A stretch of DNA of 53,082 bases from Anaerolineales bacterium (GCA_029933275.1 JAOZOM010000001.1:1-53082), one strand, 5' to 3'. Positions 27,585-36,197 are shown, numbered from the stretch's first letter. Notes: generated by a model not told the origin, from the letters alone. Made by a program: numbers and translations.

Positions 27585-28535
27585 ATGAAAATCGGAAAGA
27601 AAAACAGAGGTATTAACGCAGCAATCCTCTCCGCTCTTTTCTTAGGGTTTACGCCCGTATTCGGAAAACAAGCCATACTTGCCGGTTTTTCCCCTTTTGC
27701 GGTAGTTGCCTTAAGAACAAGTATGGCAGCAGGGCTTTTACTCGCGATTCTTCTCCTATTCAAAAGACAGTATCTTTATATTTTCTCTGTGGGGCTTCTC
27801 GGTTGTATCTTAGCGGGCGCAATTAACGGGCTTGGCTCTCTTTTCTACTATATGTCCCTTAAACGGCTGGGAGCAAATGTCGGGCAACTTCTTTTCTCTC
27901 TTTATCCTGTTTTCGTTGTTTTTTGGTCATTCCTAGACCGTCAAAATCCCAGCAAACTCACCCTCCTACGAATCGCCTTAGCGGTAGCCAGCGTCATCCT
28001 GATTACCAATTTCGATAACTCCGAAATTGACATCATGGGTGTCGCTTTTATGCTAACTGCCTCTGCGCTATACGCGCTTCACCTCCCGATTAATCAACGC
28101 GTTCTTTACGAAGTTCCAGCACCAACCGTCACACTGTATACACTACTTTCGATGAGCGCGGTTGTTGTCTCCGCCTACTTCATCTTTGACCCACAATTTC
28201 CTAGCATGAATCTTAATTGGGGACCTGTAATCGGATTAACCCTCGTCACCTTTTTCTCCCGCCTGACACTTTTCTTAGGAGTCAAGCATATCGGAGGGAT
28301 TCAAACCGCGCTCCTTGGACTTGGGGAATTACTCATCACCATTATTGCCAGTTATTTCTTGCTCGGTGAAAAACTGACTTTTTTACAGTGGGTCGGCGTA
28401 TCCGGGCTGATGACTAGCCTCCTGCTAGTTCGCTTTGAAAAAGCATCGCCCCATAAAGGACCCGGCGGCTGGCTCAACTGGATTCGCGCCCCTCACCAAA
28501 TCCCCCCCGATATTCCCTGGGGACCACATACATAA
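27585..28535 (+). CDS. EamA-family (DMT) membrane transporter
   Basis: The 316-residue protein has about ten hydrophobic helices in two EamA repeats (for example INAAILSALFLGFTPVFGKQ at the start and GIQTALLGLGELLITIIASY in the second repeat) and a polar tail ending in WGPHT. EamA proteins include exporters of threonine/homoserine, cysteine metabolites and aromatic amino acids. It starts five bases after the threonine synthase-receiver gene, with no clear ribosome site, so translation may be coupled. The neighbour makes export of threonine or a relative an attractive idea, but substrate cannot be read from the sequence. A bidirectional terminator lies downstream, so this is the last gene of the run. 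Confidence 0.88.
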   Translation: MKIGKKNRGINAAILSALFLGFTPVFGKQAILAGFSPFAVVALRTSMAAGLLLAILLLFKRQYLYIFSVGLLGCILAGAINGLGSLFYYMSLKRLGANVGQLLFSLYPVFVVFWSFLDRQNPSKLTLLRIALAVASVILITNFDNSEIDIMGVAFMLTASALYALHLPINQRVLYEVPAPTVTLYTLLSMSAVVVSAYFIFDPQFPSMNLNWGPVIGLTLVTFFSRLTLFLGVKHIGGIQTALLGLGELLITIIASYFLLGEKLTFLQWVGVSGLMTSLLLVRFEKASPHKGPGGWLNWIRAPHQIPPDIPWGPHT

Positions 28536-28565
28536 TTTGCAGCGGTCTAGGAGACCGGCACCAAT

Positions 28566-28606
28566 AAAAAGCTCTTCTTCCCTTTCATAGGAAAAAGAGC
28601 TTTTTC
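28566..28606. terminator. Bidirectional terminator between convergent transcripts
   Basis: AAAAAGCTCTT (28566-28576) pairs with AAGAGCTTTTT (28595-28605), with extra TTCC/GGAA pairing inside the loop. A-rich and T-rich flanks serve both strands. It lies between the end of the EamA gene and the end of the minus-strand regulator gene. Confidence 0.88.
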
Positions 28607-28642
28607 TGTTCTTATCCTCAACCATCCGCCCCAAAGCCCAAT

Positions 28643-29380
28643 CTACGTCTTATACTCAAAAACATAGCCTGTGCCGCGTACACTCACCACGCTCCCTGCC
28701 AGCGAGGGGACTTGGCGAATCTTTTGGCGCAATCGGCTCACCAGCGGGCGGAGAATCTCCGGTGCCTCGTGCTGGGCAGTTTCATAGCCCTGCACCAGCA
28801 AAACCAGCTCGCGATGCGAAAAAACACGTCCCACATTTTCAACGAAGATGCGTAAGAGCCGCCCCTCTGCCGGAGTGAGATGAATCTCCTCCTCCGCGTA
28901 TTTGATTAAACGGCGAGAAAGATCAATTTCAGTGCCATCTTTTAATTTAACGGTAGCAACCCGCTCGTCCAAGGGCGTATCAGAGGCATATCCCTCGCGG
29001 GCGCGGAGTTTCTCCTCGCGGCGCGATAAACCAATCCGCACACTCGCCAAAATCTGCATAGGCGAAGCGGGTTTGAGCAAATAATCGTGAATCCGCAAAC
29101 GCAAGGCTTCCACCGCACTTTCCGTTGTCCCGAATGCGGTCAGCAAAATCACCTCTGTATCGGGAGAAATTTCGTTGATGATTTGCACCACTTCGAGCCC
29201 ACCAATGCCGGGCATTCTTAAATCGACAATCATTAAATCAACATAGTGGTTACGCGCATAATTTACCGCAACTTGTCCGTTTTCTGCTGTAGCAACGGTG
29301 TAACCTTCAAGACGCAGAATATCACCAAGAGATTGTAGTGCAATCGTTTCGTCATCAACAATTAAAATAGTGGGAGACAT
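28643..29380 (-). CDS. OmpR/PhoB-type response regulator
   Basis: I place the start at the ATG read from 29380, which has GGAGG at 29391-29387 and overlaps the kinase stop as TAATG. A longer form with 12 more residues would ignore this site. The 245 residues form a receiver (1-120, acidic D9-D10, phosphoacceptor D53 in LMIVDLRMPG) and a C-terminal winged helix (about 150-244, LTPAEGRLLRIFVENVGRVFS and VRGTGYVFEY). It is the DNA-binding output of the three-gene minus-strand operon. Its targets are unknown. The linker carries an extra helix (IGLSRREEKLRAREG) not usual in OmpR proteins. Confidence 0.92.
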   Translation of the reverse strand: MSPTILIVDDETIALQSLGDILRLEGYTVATAENGQVAVNYARNHYVDLMIVDLRMPGIGGLEVVQIINEISPDTEVILLTAFGTTESAVEALRLRIHDYLLKPASPMQILASVRIGLSRREEKLRAREGYASDTPLDERVATVKLKDGTEIDLSRRLIKYAEEEIHLTPAEGRLLRIFVENVGRVFSHRELVLLVQGYETAQHEAPEILRPLVSRLRQKIRQVPSLAGSVVSVRGTGYVFEYKT

Positions 29381-30963
29381 TATTTTCCTCCAATCGGCAA
29401 AGTAACTTGGAAACAAGCCCCTTTATGATCGTTTGTAATTAATTCCAACTCACCGCCCAGCGCGGCGATGATATTGTAACTCACAGTTAGCCCCAAGCCC
29501 GTGCCACCTTCTTTTGTGCTGATAAAAGGCTCAAAAATATTCGGCTGGTCTTCTGGGGCAATCCCAATCCCGTCATCCTGAAAGGTGATTTCAACACTCT
29601 TCTTCTTTTTACGCGCCCAAATATCCAGCATACCACCGGCGGGCATCGCATCGTAGGCATTTAAAGACAGGTTCAAAAAAACTTGCTGCACCTGTGCACT
29701 CACCGCCATCACGGAGGGCAAATCTTCGGGCAAAGAGGTATTAACTTGAATATCTCGCTTCTGAAATTGCGCCCGCATCAGGCTAAGAACATGGTTCAAA
29801 GTTTCTTCCAGATCCACTTCTTTAGGCGCAACCGTGCCGGGGCGATAAAAATCTAACATCCGTTGCACAGTGGTAGTCAGTCGCTCTAGCTCGGTTTGCG
29901 CCAAACCAAAATACTCATCCCGTTTGGGTTCAGGCAAATCCTCTCGCCCCGCCAAATGCAAACAATTCCGCACCGCTTGCAAAGGATTATTCACCTCATG
30001 CGCAATCGAAGCCGTCAGCCGTCCCGCCGCCGCCATTTTTTCCGCTTGCAACAATGCCTTTTGCGAATCTTTTACTTGCTGCACATACTCACGCAGCTCA
30101 GCATAAAGATTAGCGTTCTCAATCGCCACCGCTGCTTGCCGTGCCAAAATTAAGAGCGTATCCAAATCAATCTCCCGAAAAGACGATTGCCCCGCACCCC
30201 TGCCCGCGTAAAGCAACGCCTCAATTCCAGAGTGGTTAATCGGCACAAAAAGAGCCGAGCCAATCCCAATTTCGTTAAATTTCTTTTGGAAAAGGGGATG
30301 CTCCGACTCGCTCACCTTAATCGGGCTTAAGATTTCGCTCAAAGCAGATTCTTGTCCCTTAGCTTTCCCCGCTTCGCGCGTAGGATAGACTTGCCCTCGT
30401 TGAACGAGCAAAGTCAACGCCCCATCCTCTGTCGAACGCTGATAATACGCCGCGTTTTCACAACGAAGATGTTTGCAAACCGCATCCACAATTAGCTCAG
30501 GCAAACGCTCTGGGCGTGTTTCTGCTAAAAAGGCTTCGGTCACATCAAAAAGCGGACGTAGGGCTTCGGTATGTGCAGCATCGCGTTTTTGTTGACTATC
30601 CGCAAGAGCTAGGCGCGCCGCTTCAACCAATTCATCGCCCTCTTCAAAAGGTTTTAGGATCAATCCGTCCACGCCGCGGCGCAGGGCTTTAATAGCGGTC
30701 TCCACCGTCCCAAAGCCGGTCATCACTAAAGTTGCGATATCGGGCTGATGTTGCTTCGCAAAAGCAACCACACTGAAACCATCCACAACGGGCATACGGA
30801 TATCTACGAGAAGCAAATCCACTCGTTCGCCGCGCAAATAGTTCATCGCCTGTTGGGGATCGGTAAATGCTGAAACGCGGAAGCCCGCGCGGGTCAGGAG
30901 GCGTTCGCAGAGTCTTACTATCCCCTCTTCATCGTCAACAATCAAAACAACCGGAGTATTCAT
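29380..30963 (-). CDS. Receiver-GAF-histidine kinase
   Basis: The 527-residue soluble protein has an N-terminal receiver (1-125, phosphoacceptor D54 in LLLVDIRMPVVDG), a GAF-like domain (about 150-290), a HisKA dimerisation domain with His322 in IAHEVNNPLQAV, and a HATPase domain (about 415-525) with GGTGLGLTVSY. The receiver-first layout suggests that phosphorylation by the upstream kinase (30960-33581) tunes this kinase, which then acts on the OmpR-type regulator. Starts and stops overlap on both sides (ATGA with the upstream gene, TAATG with the downstream one), so the three products are probably made in fixed ratio. Confidence 0.92.
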   Translation of the reverse strand: MNTPVVLIVDDEEGIVRLCERLLTRAGFRVSAFTDPQQAMNYLRGERVDLLLVDIRMPVVDGFSVVAFAKQHQPDIATLVMTGFGTVETAIKALRRGVDGLILKPFEEGDELVEAARLALADSQQKRDAAHTEALRPLFDVTEAFLAETRPERLPELIVDAVCKHLRCENAAYYQRSTEDGALTLLVQRGQVYPTREAGKAKGQESALSEILSPIKVSESEHPLFQKKFNEIGIGSALFVPINHSGIEALLYAGRGAGQSSFREIDLDTLLILARQAAVAIENANLYAELREYVQQVKDSQKALLQAEKMAAAGRLTASIAHEVNNPLQAVRNCLHLAGREDLPEPKRDEYFGLAQTELERLTTTVQRMLDFYRPGTVAPKEVDLEETLNHVLSLMRAQFQKRDIQVNTSLPEDLPSVMAVSAQVQQVFLNLSLNAYDAMPAGGMLDIWARKKKKSVEITFQDDGIGIAPEDQPNIFEPFISTKEGGTGLGLTVSYNIIAALGGELELITNDHKGACFQVTLPIGGK

Positions 30964-33581
30964 CCTTCATCCTCGATGGGAAGCCAAACCGTGAAGCAGG
31001 CTCCTTCTTCGGGCGAGCTTTGCACATCAATAAATCCGCCGTGATCGGTCACAATCCCGTAGCTGACCGCTAGACCAAGACCGGTGCCGCCCTCATCCGC
31101 TTTGGTGGTAAAAAATGGTTCAAAAATACGTGCCAAATCATGCGCAGTGATGCCTTCTCCGCTATCCTGAACTACCATCGTAACCCATTTGGCTTTATTT
31201 TTCTGACGTTTTTGGGTACGAAGTGATAGCTCACCGCCCTGCGGCATTGCGTGGAGGGCATTATGCAAAAGGTTCAACACAACCTGCTTAATTTGGTCTC
31301 GATCTATCAGCACCCAAGGGAGATTTTTGCCGAGCTTCATTTCAAAGTGGATATTATTGCTCTCAAGAAGATGATTGGTGAGGGCAGCGACATCTTCGAT
31401 AATTTCGTTCAGATCAGCGCGGACGCGAACACTCTCGCTCTGCCGCGCAAAATCGAGCAAACGGCGTACTACGCTACGAGCGCGCTTTGCCTCGCGCAAG
31501 ACCATCTCTAAATCGCCGCGTTGCGTGGATTCTGGAGGGAGATCTTCTAATACAAGTTCGGAAAATCCTGCAACAGTGGTGAGGGGATTATTTAGCTCAT
31601 GCGCCACGCCCGCCGCCATCTCGCCAACTGCGGCGAGTTTTGCCGCCTGAATAAGTTGATTTTCTGCGATGCGCTGCGCTTCCATCCGTTCTTGGAGTTC
31701 TTCTTGGGTGGTTTGCAAAATCTGAATCGTATCTTGGAGCATTTGATAGCGATCTACGCTGGAAACCGCGCTGGTGAGAAATCCCGCCAACGATTCGAGG
31801 GCTAAAAGGTCGTTATGCGTGAAGGCATTTTTCTCGCTGGCTTCCACATCAATAATCCCCAAAATGCGATCTCCATCCTGCAATGCAACACAAATTTCCG
31901 CACCCACATCCCAACCGGGGATATGCGTATAAAGGGGATTTTTAGTGGCATCATCCACCATAATGCTTTCACCACTCGCAAAAACGCGTCCGCTGATACC
32001 CTCTTCGTTGGGATATTCAAATTTTTCAAAAGCGGCTTTAACCAAGGGGGATGCCGCTCCGCTGATTCCTTCGATATTCAATTTCTGATTTCGGTCTACC
32101 AGAAGAACAACTGCCAACTCATAAGAGAAATGACGCACGAGCAAATCGGCGGTGATTTGCGCCACCTCGTCTACGTTGGTCAGCCCAATCACCTGCTGAA
32201 TCACCTCGTGAATTAATCCAAGATTACGGGCGCGCGCTTCCGCCTCTTCACGCAACCTACCATATTCAACCAACCCTGCCAAATGGCTGGCAATAACCAC
32301 AAGAAGATTCTCGTCATATCCGCTGAATGCGGCGGCTTCTTCACTTTCCAACACCAAAACACCGATTACCTCGCCGCGATATTTCAACGGAACCAGCAAA
32401 GCCGATTGCGCCTGCACGTCACCCAAGAGATAATTCTGAATATCCGCCTTTTCAATACGAATATTTTTCCCCTCGCGAATAAATTTCTCGAAAGGATGGT
32501 TTTCAACAAATTCAGTACGCGGCATCGTGCGCCGCTCAAGATTGCGATATTCTCTCAATGTCCGCCCATCGGAGGAGAGCAAGAAAAGGGAGAGTAATTC
32601 CGTCCCAAAAGTGCGTTCCAGCAAAGCAAAAACGCGCCGCACGATTTGCCCCAAATTTTGTGCGGAGGAAACAATCAACGCAAAATCGTTAAGCATCGCT
32701 TGTCGCCGCAAATGGTCCGCCATCTCCGCAAAAGTGACGAAAATCTCAACCGAAGCCGCGGCGTAAATACTGAACTGCTGTAATTTGAGCCATTCATCAT
32801 CACTAAATGCCTCGTTTCGCCACAATGCAACTACGCCAATTAGCCGTTGCCCGACCATCAGCGGCAGCGCGCCCCAAGTCTCGGCATCAATCGGCGAAAC
32901 CTCTTCTCTCATCTTTTCCCAATCAGGATCGCCTCTTTTCAAGAGCAAGGGATTGGCGATTTTCTTAATCTGTGCGAATAGGGCATCCCCATCTAAGATA
33001 AATTCTCGTTCCAAAAGCTCCGGAGAATTCCAATGCGCTTCGACCCTAAGCGATTTTTCACCGTAGATTGCCAGCCATGCCCCTTCGCAAGGGATATATT
33101 GCACAATCCGCGAAAGAATACGCGCCAAAGAGCGCGGCAAATCATAGGGGACAGAAGTCTGCCCGCCGAAGATGAATGCGTCCGCAGGCTGTAAGGCAAA
33201 ATTGGATGTACAGAAATTCCCAGCGTTGGTGATGACGCGCCAAATCTGTTTGTCTTTTTTATCTAGCTCCTTTGCCCCGACCAAAATCATTTTTTCTGTA
33301 TCTTTGATTGGAAAAGCGTATAAGCGATCTGCCCCCAAATTCAAATCTTTCGTAATTTTTCGCGAGCGTGATTTCCCCACAGCCAAAGCACCGCAAAGCC
33401 AGCTATCTACCGTGCCGAGATTAATATAATTATTAGCGAGAGCTTGTCGTTTTTTATTGAGCTTATAACTTGCTTCAAAATGCCACCCTGCGCTTTTCCG
33501 CTCCGCGCAAAGAGCCCAATCCGCATTTGTGATTTGGCAGCTTTCCTTTAATAATGATTCTGTCTTCTTTGAATTTGCCAT
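30960..33581 (-). CDS. Soluble multi-GAF histidine kinase
   Basis: This 873-residue protein has no TM helices. Three GAF domains are recognisable at about 150-290, 290-445 and 450-605, and the first 140 residues may be a fourth, degenerate one. A coiled coil is followed by HisKA (His661 in VAHELNNPLTTV) and HATPase (about 755-870, GGTGLGLAVSYG). It is the first gene of the minus-strand operon and the presumed signal entry point. The third GAF (EEGISGRVFASGESIMVDD) has the typical ligand-pocket outline. The codon before the ATG at 33581 lacks a clear Shine-Dalgarno sequence. The signal is unknown. Confidence 0.91.
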   Translation of the reverse strand: MANSKKTESLLKESCQITNADWALCAERKSAGWHFEASYKLNKKRQALANNYINLGTVDSWLCGALAVGKSRSRKITKDLNLGADRLYAFPIKDTEKMILVGAKELDKKDKQIWRVITNAGNFCTSNFALQPADAFIFGGQTSVPYDLPRSLARILSRIVQYIPCEGAWLAIYGEKSLRVEAHWNSPELLEREFILDGDALFAQIKKIANPLLLKRGDPDWEKMREEVSPIDAETWGALPLMVGQRLIGVVALWRNEAFSDDEWLKLQQFSIYAAASVEIFVTFAEMADHLRRQAMLNDFALIVSSAQNLGQIVRRVFALLERTFGTELLSLFLLSSDGRTLREYRNLERRTMPRTEFVENHPFEKFIREGKNIRIEKADIQNYLLGDVQAQSALLVPLKYRGEVIGVLVLESEEAAAFSGYDENLLVVIASHLAGLVEYGRLREEAEARARNLGLIHEVIQQVIGLTNVDEVAQITADLLVRHFSYELAVVLLVDRNQKLNIEGISGAASPLVKAAFEKFEYPNEEGISGRVFASGESIMVDDATKNPLYTHIPGWDVGAEICVALQDGDRILGIIDVEASEKNAFTHNDLLALESLAGFLTSAVSSVDRYQMLQDTIQILQTTQEELQERMEAQRIAENQLIQAAKLAAVGEMAAGVAHELNNPLTTVAGFSELVLEDLPPESTQRGDLEMVLREAKRARSVVRRLLDFARQSESVRVRADLNEIIEDVAALTNHLLESNNIHFEMKLGKNLPWVLIDRDQIKQVVLNLLHNALHAMPQGGELSLRTQKRQKNKAKWVTMVVQDSGEGITAHDLARIFEPFFTTKADEGGTGLGLAVSYGIVTDHGGFIDVQSSPEEGACFTVWLPIEDEG

Positions 33582-33629
33582 GTTATTTTTATATTGCGTA
33601 TCCCGTATTGCTCTATATGATTATCCCTA

Positions 33630-33658
33630 ATTATACAACACAGAAAAGAAAAAACAGA
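33630..33658 (-). promoter_or_regulatory. Candidate promoter of the minus-strand kinase operon
   Basis: On the minus strand a perfect TATAAT occupies 33635-33630, with a weak TCTGTT at 33658-33653 at 17-bp spacing. It lies in the 92-bp divergent gap and would give a leader of about 40 nt. The -10 is good and the -35 poor. Confidence 0.4.
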
Positions 33659-33673
33659 TGATAGAATTGTCTT

Positions 33674-35026
33674 ATGAAAACAATCAAAATTATCGGTGGC
33701 GGGCTGGCGGGGAGCGAAGCCGCGTGGCAAGCCGCTCAAGCCGATTTCCACGTCCAAGTTTACGAAATGCGCCCCAAGCACGAAACTGGCGCGCACCAGA
33801 GCGGCGATTTGGCAGAATTAATCTGCTCCAACTCGCTCGGCTCCAATCTCCCCGACCGCGCTTCGGGGCTACTCAAAAACGAACTCCGCCGCATGGGATC
33901 TATGCTCCTCGCAATTGCCGAAGAAAGCGCAGTCCCCGCGGGGGGCGCGTTGGCTGTTGACCGCGAAACTTTTGCTCAAAAAGTAACCGCAAAAATCGAG
34001 AACCATCCCAATATCGAAATTATTCGAGAGGAAGTGACTGAAATTCCCGCCGAGCCGAGCATCATCGCTTCGGGACCGCTCACTTCGCCCAAATTTTCTC
34101 AAGCTATTGCAAAACTCACGGGGGAAGAACATCTCTACTTCTTTGATGCGATTGCGCCGATTGTCCACGCCGAGAGCATTAATATGGATATTGCTTTCCG
34201 CGCCTCACGCTATGACCGCGGCGAAAAAGACGAAGGAGATTATATCAACTGTCCCTTCAACAAAGAAGAATACGACCGTTTTTTGCACGCTCTACTCAAA
34301 GCCGAGCGCATCAAATTGCATAGTTTTGAATTAGAAATCGAAAAAGGAGTCAAAGCGGGCGCGCATCGTTATTTTGAAGGTTGTCTCCCTGCCGAAATCA
34401 TCGCCGAGCGCGGCGAAAAATCACTCGCTTTTGGTCCCCTGCGCCCCGTTGGGCTACACGATCCGCGCACGGGCAAACGCCCTTACGCCGTTCTCCAACT
34501 CCGCCAAGATAACCTTGCAGGTGATCTTTATAATCTAGTCGGCTTTCAAACCAATCTCAAATTCCCCGAACAAAAACACGTTTTTCGGCTCATCCCTGGG
34601 CTTGAAAATGTCGAATTTGCGCGCTATGGGCAGATGCACCGCAACACCTTCATCGCCTCGCCGCGTCTTTTGCGTCCCACGCTCCAATTTCATAACCGCG
34701 ATAATCTGCTCTTCGCTGGTCAAATCACCGGCGTAGAGGGCTATATCGGCAATATCGCCACTGGTCTGCTTGCAGGGCAAAATCTCGCTCGCATTCTCAA
34801 TAATCAGCCCCCGCACCAACTCCCCGAAACAACCATGCTCGGTGCGCTCTGTCATTATATTACCCACGCCGAAGAAAAAGATTTTCAACCGATGAAAGCA
34901 AATTTCGGCATCCTCCCGCCGCTGGCGTTTAGCGATAAAAAGAAACGTGGCAAAAGAGAACGAGCCGCCCTGCGTGCCGAACGCGCTTTGCGCGATTTAG
35001 AAACATATTTATCCGCCTCGCAATAA
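33674..35026 (+). CDS. trmFO: tRNA (uracil-54-C5)-methyltransferase, folate/FAD-dependent
   Basis: The 450-residue protein begins with the FAD-binding IIGGGLAGSEAAWQAA and has the family signatures YEMRPKHETGAHQ, ELICSNSLGSN (Cys51) and YFEGCLPAE (Cys237). The two cysteines correspond to those used in the TrmFO mechanism. The enzyme makes ribothymidine at tRNA position 54, taking the methylene group from methylenetetrahydrofolate. Length is normal. The final 30 residues (DKKKRGKRERAALRAERAL) are basic and are likely to contact tRNA. It is divergent from the kinase operon and shares a 92-bp gap with it. Its ribosome site is weak. Confidence 0.97.
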   Translation: MKTIKIIGGGLAGSEAAWQAAQADFHVQVYEMRPKHETGAHQSGDLAELICSNSLGSNLPDRASGLLKNELRRMGSMLLAIAEESAVPAGGALAVDRETFAQKVTAKIENHPNIEIIREEVTEIPAEPSIIASGPLTSPKFSQAIAKLTGEEHLYFFDAIAPIVHAESINMDIAFRASRYDRGEKDEGDYINCPFNKEEYDRFLHALLKAERIKLHSFELEIEKGVKAGAHRYFEGCLPAEIIAERGEKSLAFGPLRPVGLHDPRTGKRPYAVLQLRQDNLAGDLYNLVGFQTNLKFPEQKHVFRLIPGLENVEFARYGQMHRNTFIASPRLLRPTLQFHNRDNLLFAGQITGVEGYIGNIATGLLAGQNLARILNNQPPHQLPETTMLGALCHYITHAEEKDFQPMKANFGILPPLAFSDKKKRGKRERAALRAERALRDLETYLSASQ

Positions 35027-35081
35027 CAACTTCAGTCCCTATTTACAAGGCTAAACCCCTTTTACTACAAAGTTATTTTTT

Positions 35082-35990
35082 ATGAAAAAAGAACGCTCAC
35101 ACATCCTCCTGCTCTCCAGCCTGCTCGTCATCTTCGGCGGGATTCTGGTCTGGATAAACCTCTCGCCTCGCACGCGACCTGAGTTTGCTTCCGCTAAATT
35201 TGACGGGGAGCGTGCCTATGCGGACGTACTGTACCAAACCGAGCTTGGGGCGCGGATTCCCGATTCTGCCGCGCACGCCCAAGTCCGCGTCTGGATGCAA
35301 GATGAGTTAGAGAAAGCAGGTTGGCAAGTCGAAACTCAGGTCTTCGAGATGCTCGGGCATCGCGGGTATAATCTAATTGCCTCGCGTGATGATTCTCCGC
35401 CCGAAATCATTTTGGGCGCGCATTACGATAATCGCATCTATGCCGATCAGGACCCGGATGTTGAAAAACGGAAGCAGGCTCTAATCGGCGCGAATGACGG
35501 TGCATCCGGCGTGGCTGTTCTGCTTGAGTTGGCACGTGTGCTTCCTGCGGGGGAGCAAGCTAATCCATCCATCTGGCTGGTATTTTTTGACCTTGAAGAT
35601 AATGGGCGCATCCCCACTTGGGATTGGATTCTCGGCTCGCGCGCTTTTCTTGCAGAATATGATACGCTCAACCCCGATGCGGTGGTGATTCTCGACATGA
35701 TCGGCGATGCCGATTTGCAAATTTACCTTGAGCGAAATTCTGACCCCGAACTTCGGGCTGAAATTTGGGCGCAAGCCGCTGAACTAGGTTATGAAGATAT
35801 TTTTATTACAGAAGAAAAATTTAGTATGCTTGATGATCATACGCCTTTTCTCGAAGCTGGAATGCCCGCCGTAGATATTATTGATTTTGATTATCCCTAC
35901 TGGCATACCAGCGAAGATACCGCCGACAAAGTTTCAGCGGCGAGTTTGCAAGCGGTCGGCGATACGATGCTGGCGTGGCTAAAAAAATAG
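35082..35990 (+). CDS. M28-family metallohydrolase, glutaminyl-cyclase-like
   Basis: The 302-residue protein has an N-terminal signal anchor (about 7-26) and an M28 fold outside the membrane. The expected metal ligands are visible: His114 (GAHYDNR), Asp139 (GANDGASGVA), Glu172 (FDLEDNG), Asp205 (ILDMIGDAD) and His275 (YWHTSEDT). The insertion WDWILGSRAFLAEY after the Glu, and the YWHTSEDT end, resemble glutaminyl-peptide cyclotransferases more than classical aminopeptidases. It could therefore either cyclise N-terminal glutamine on exported proteins or trim peptides. It follows trmFO by 55 bases and has no strong ribosome site. Confidence 0.85.
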   Translation: MKKERSHILLLSSLLVIFGGILVWINLSPRTRPEFASAKFDGERAYADVLYQTELGARIPDSAAHAQVRVWMQDELEKAGWQVETQVFEMLGHRGYNLIASRDDSPPEIILGAHYDNRIYADQDPDVEKRKQALIGANDGASGVAVLLELARVLPAGEQANPSIWLVFFDLEDNGRIPTWDWILGSRAFLAEYDTLNPDAVVILDMIGDADLQIYLERNSDPELRAEIWAQAAELGYEDIFITEEKFSMLDDHTPFLEAGMPAVDIIDFDYPYWHTSEDTADKVSAASLQAVGDTMLAWLKK

Positions 35991-36045
35991 AAATTGTCTG
36001 GTTCTAACGGAATTTGTGGTCTGCTCAAAAAAGTAGTCAAAAGCC

Positions 36046-36155
36046 TTTTTTGAACACGGATAATACGGATTTTACGGAGTTTTTTTGATAGTTACGGAGA
36101 AAAAAACGTAGTTTTATGACCTTTTCCGTGCAACTCCGTGCGCTCCGTGTTCAAA
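36046..36155. repeat. Intergenic short-word repeat element with terminal inverted repeats
   Basis: The 260-bp gap between the M28 gene and the next kinase holds a composite element. TTTGAACACGGA (36049-36060) is matched by its reverse complement TCCGTGTTCAAA (36144-36155). Between them the word ACGGA recurs on the left half (after 36056, 36065, 36074 and 36093, approximately), and TCCGT recurs three times on the right half. No coding frame is apparent. It resembles a small non-autonomous dispersed element rather than a terminator, because the arms are about 85 bases apart. Confidence 0.6.
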
Positions 36156-36197
36156 CCATCTATGCCCTTTGGGTACAAAAGACAGTAGAAGCAGGAA

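Noticed and set aside
28535..28565. A tRNA anticodon-arm-like sequence (CCGGTCTCCTAGACCGC on the minus strand)
   Set aside because: It has a CCT between a U33-like T and a purine, but no acceptor stem, D-arm or T-arm can be built around it, and the flank is a terminator hairpin.
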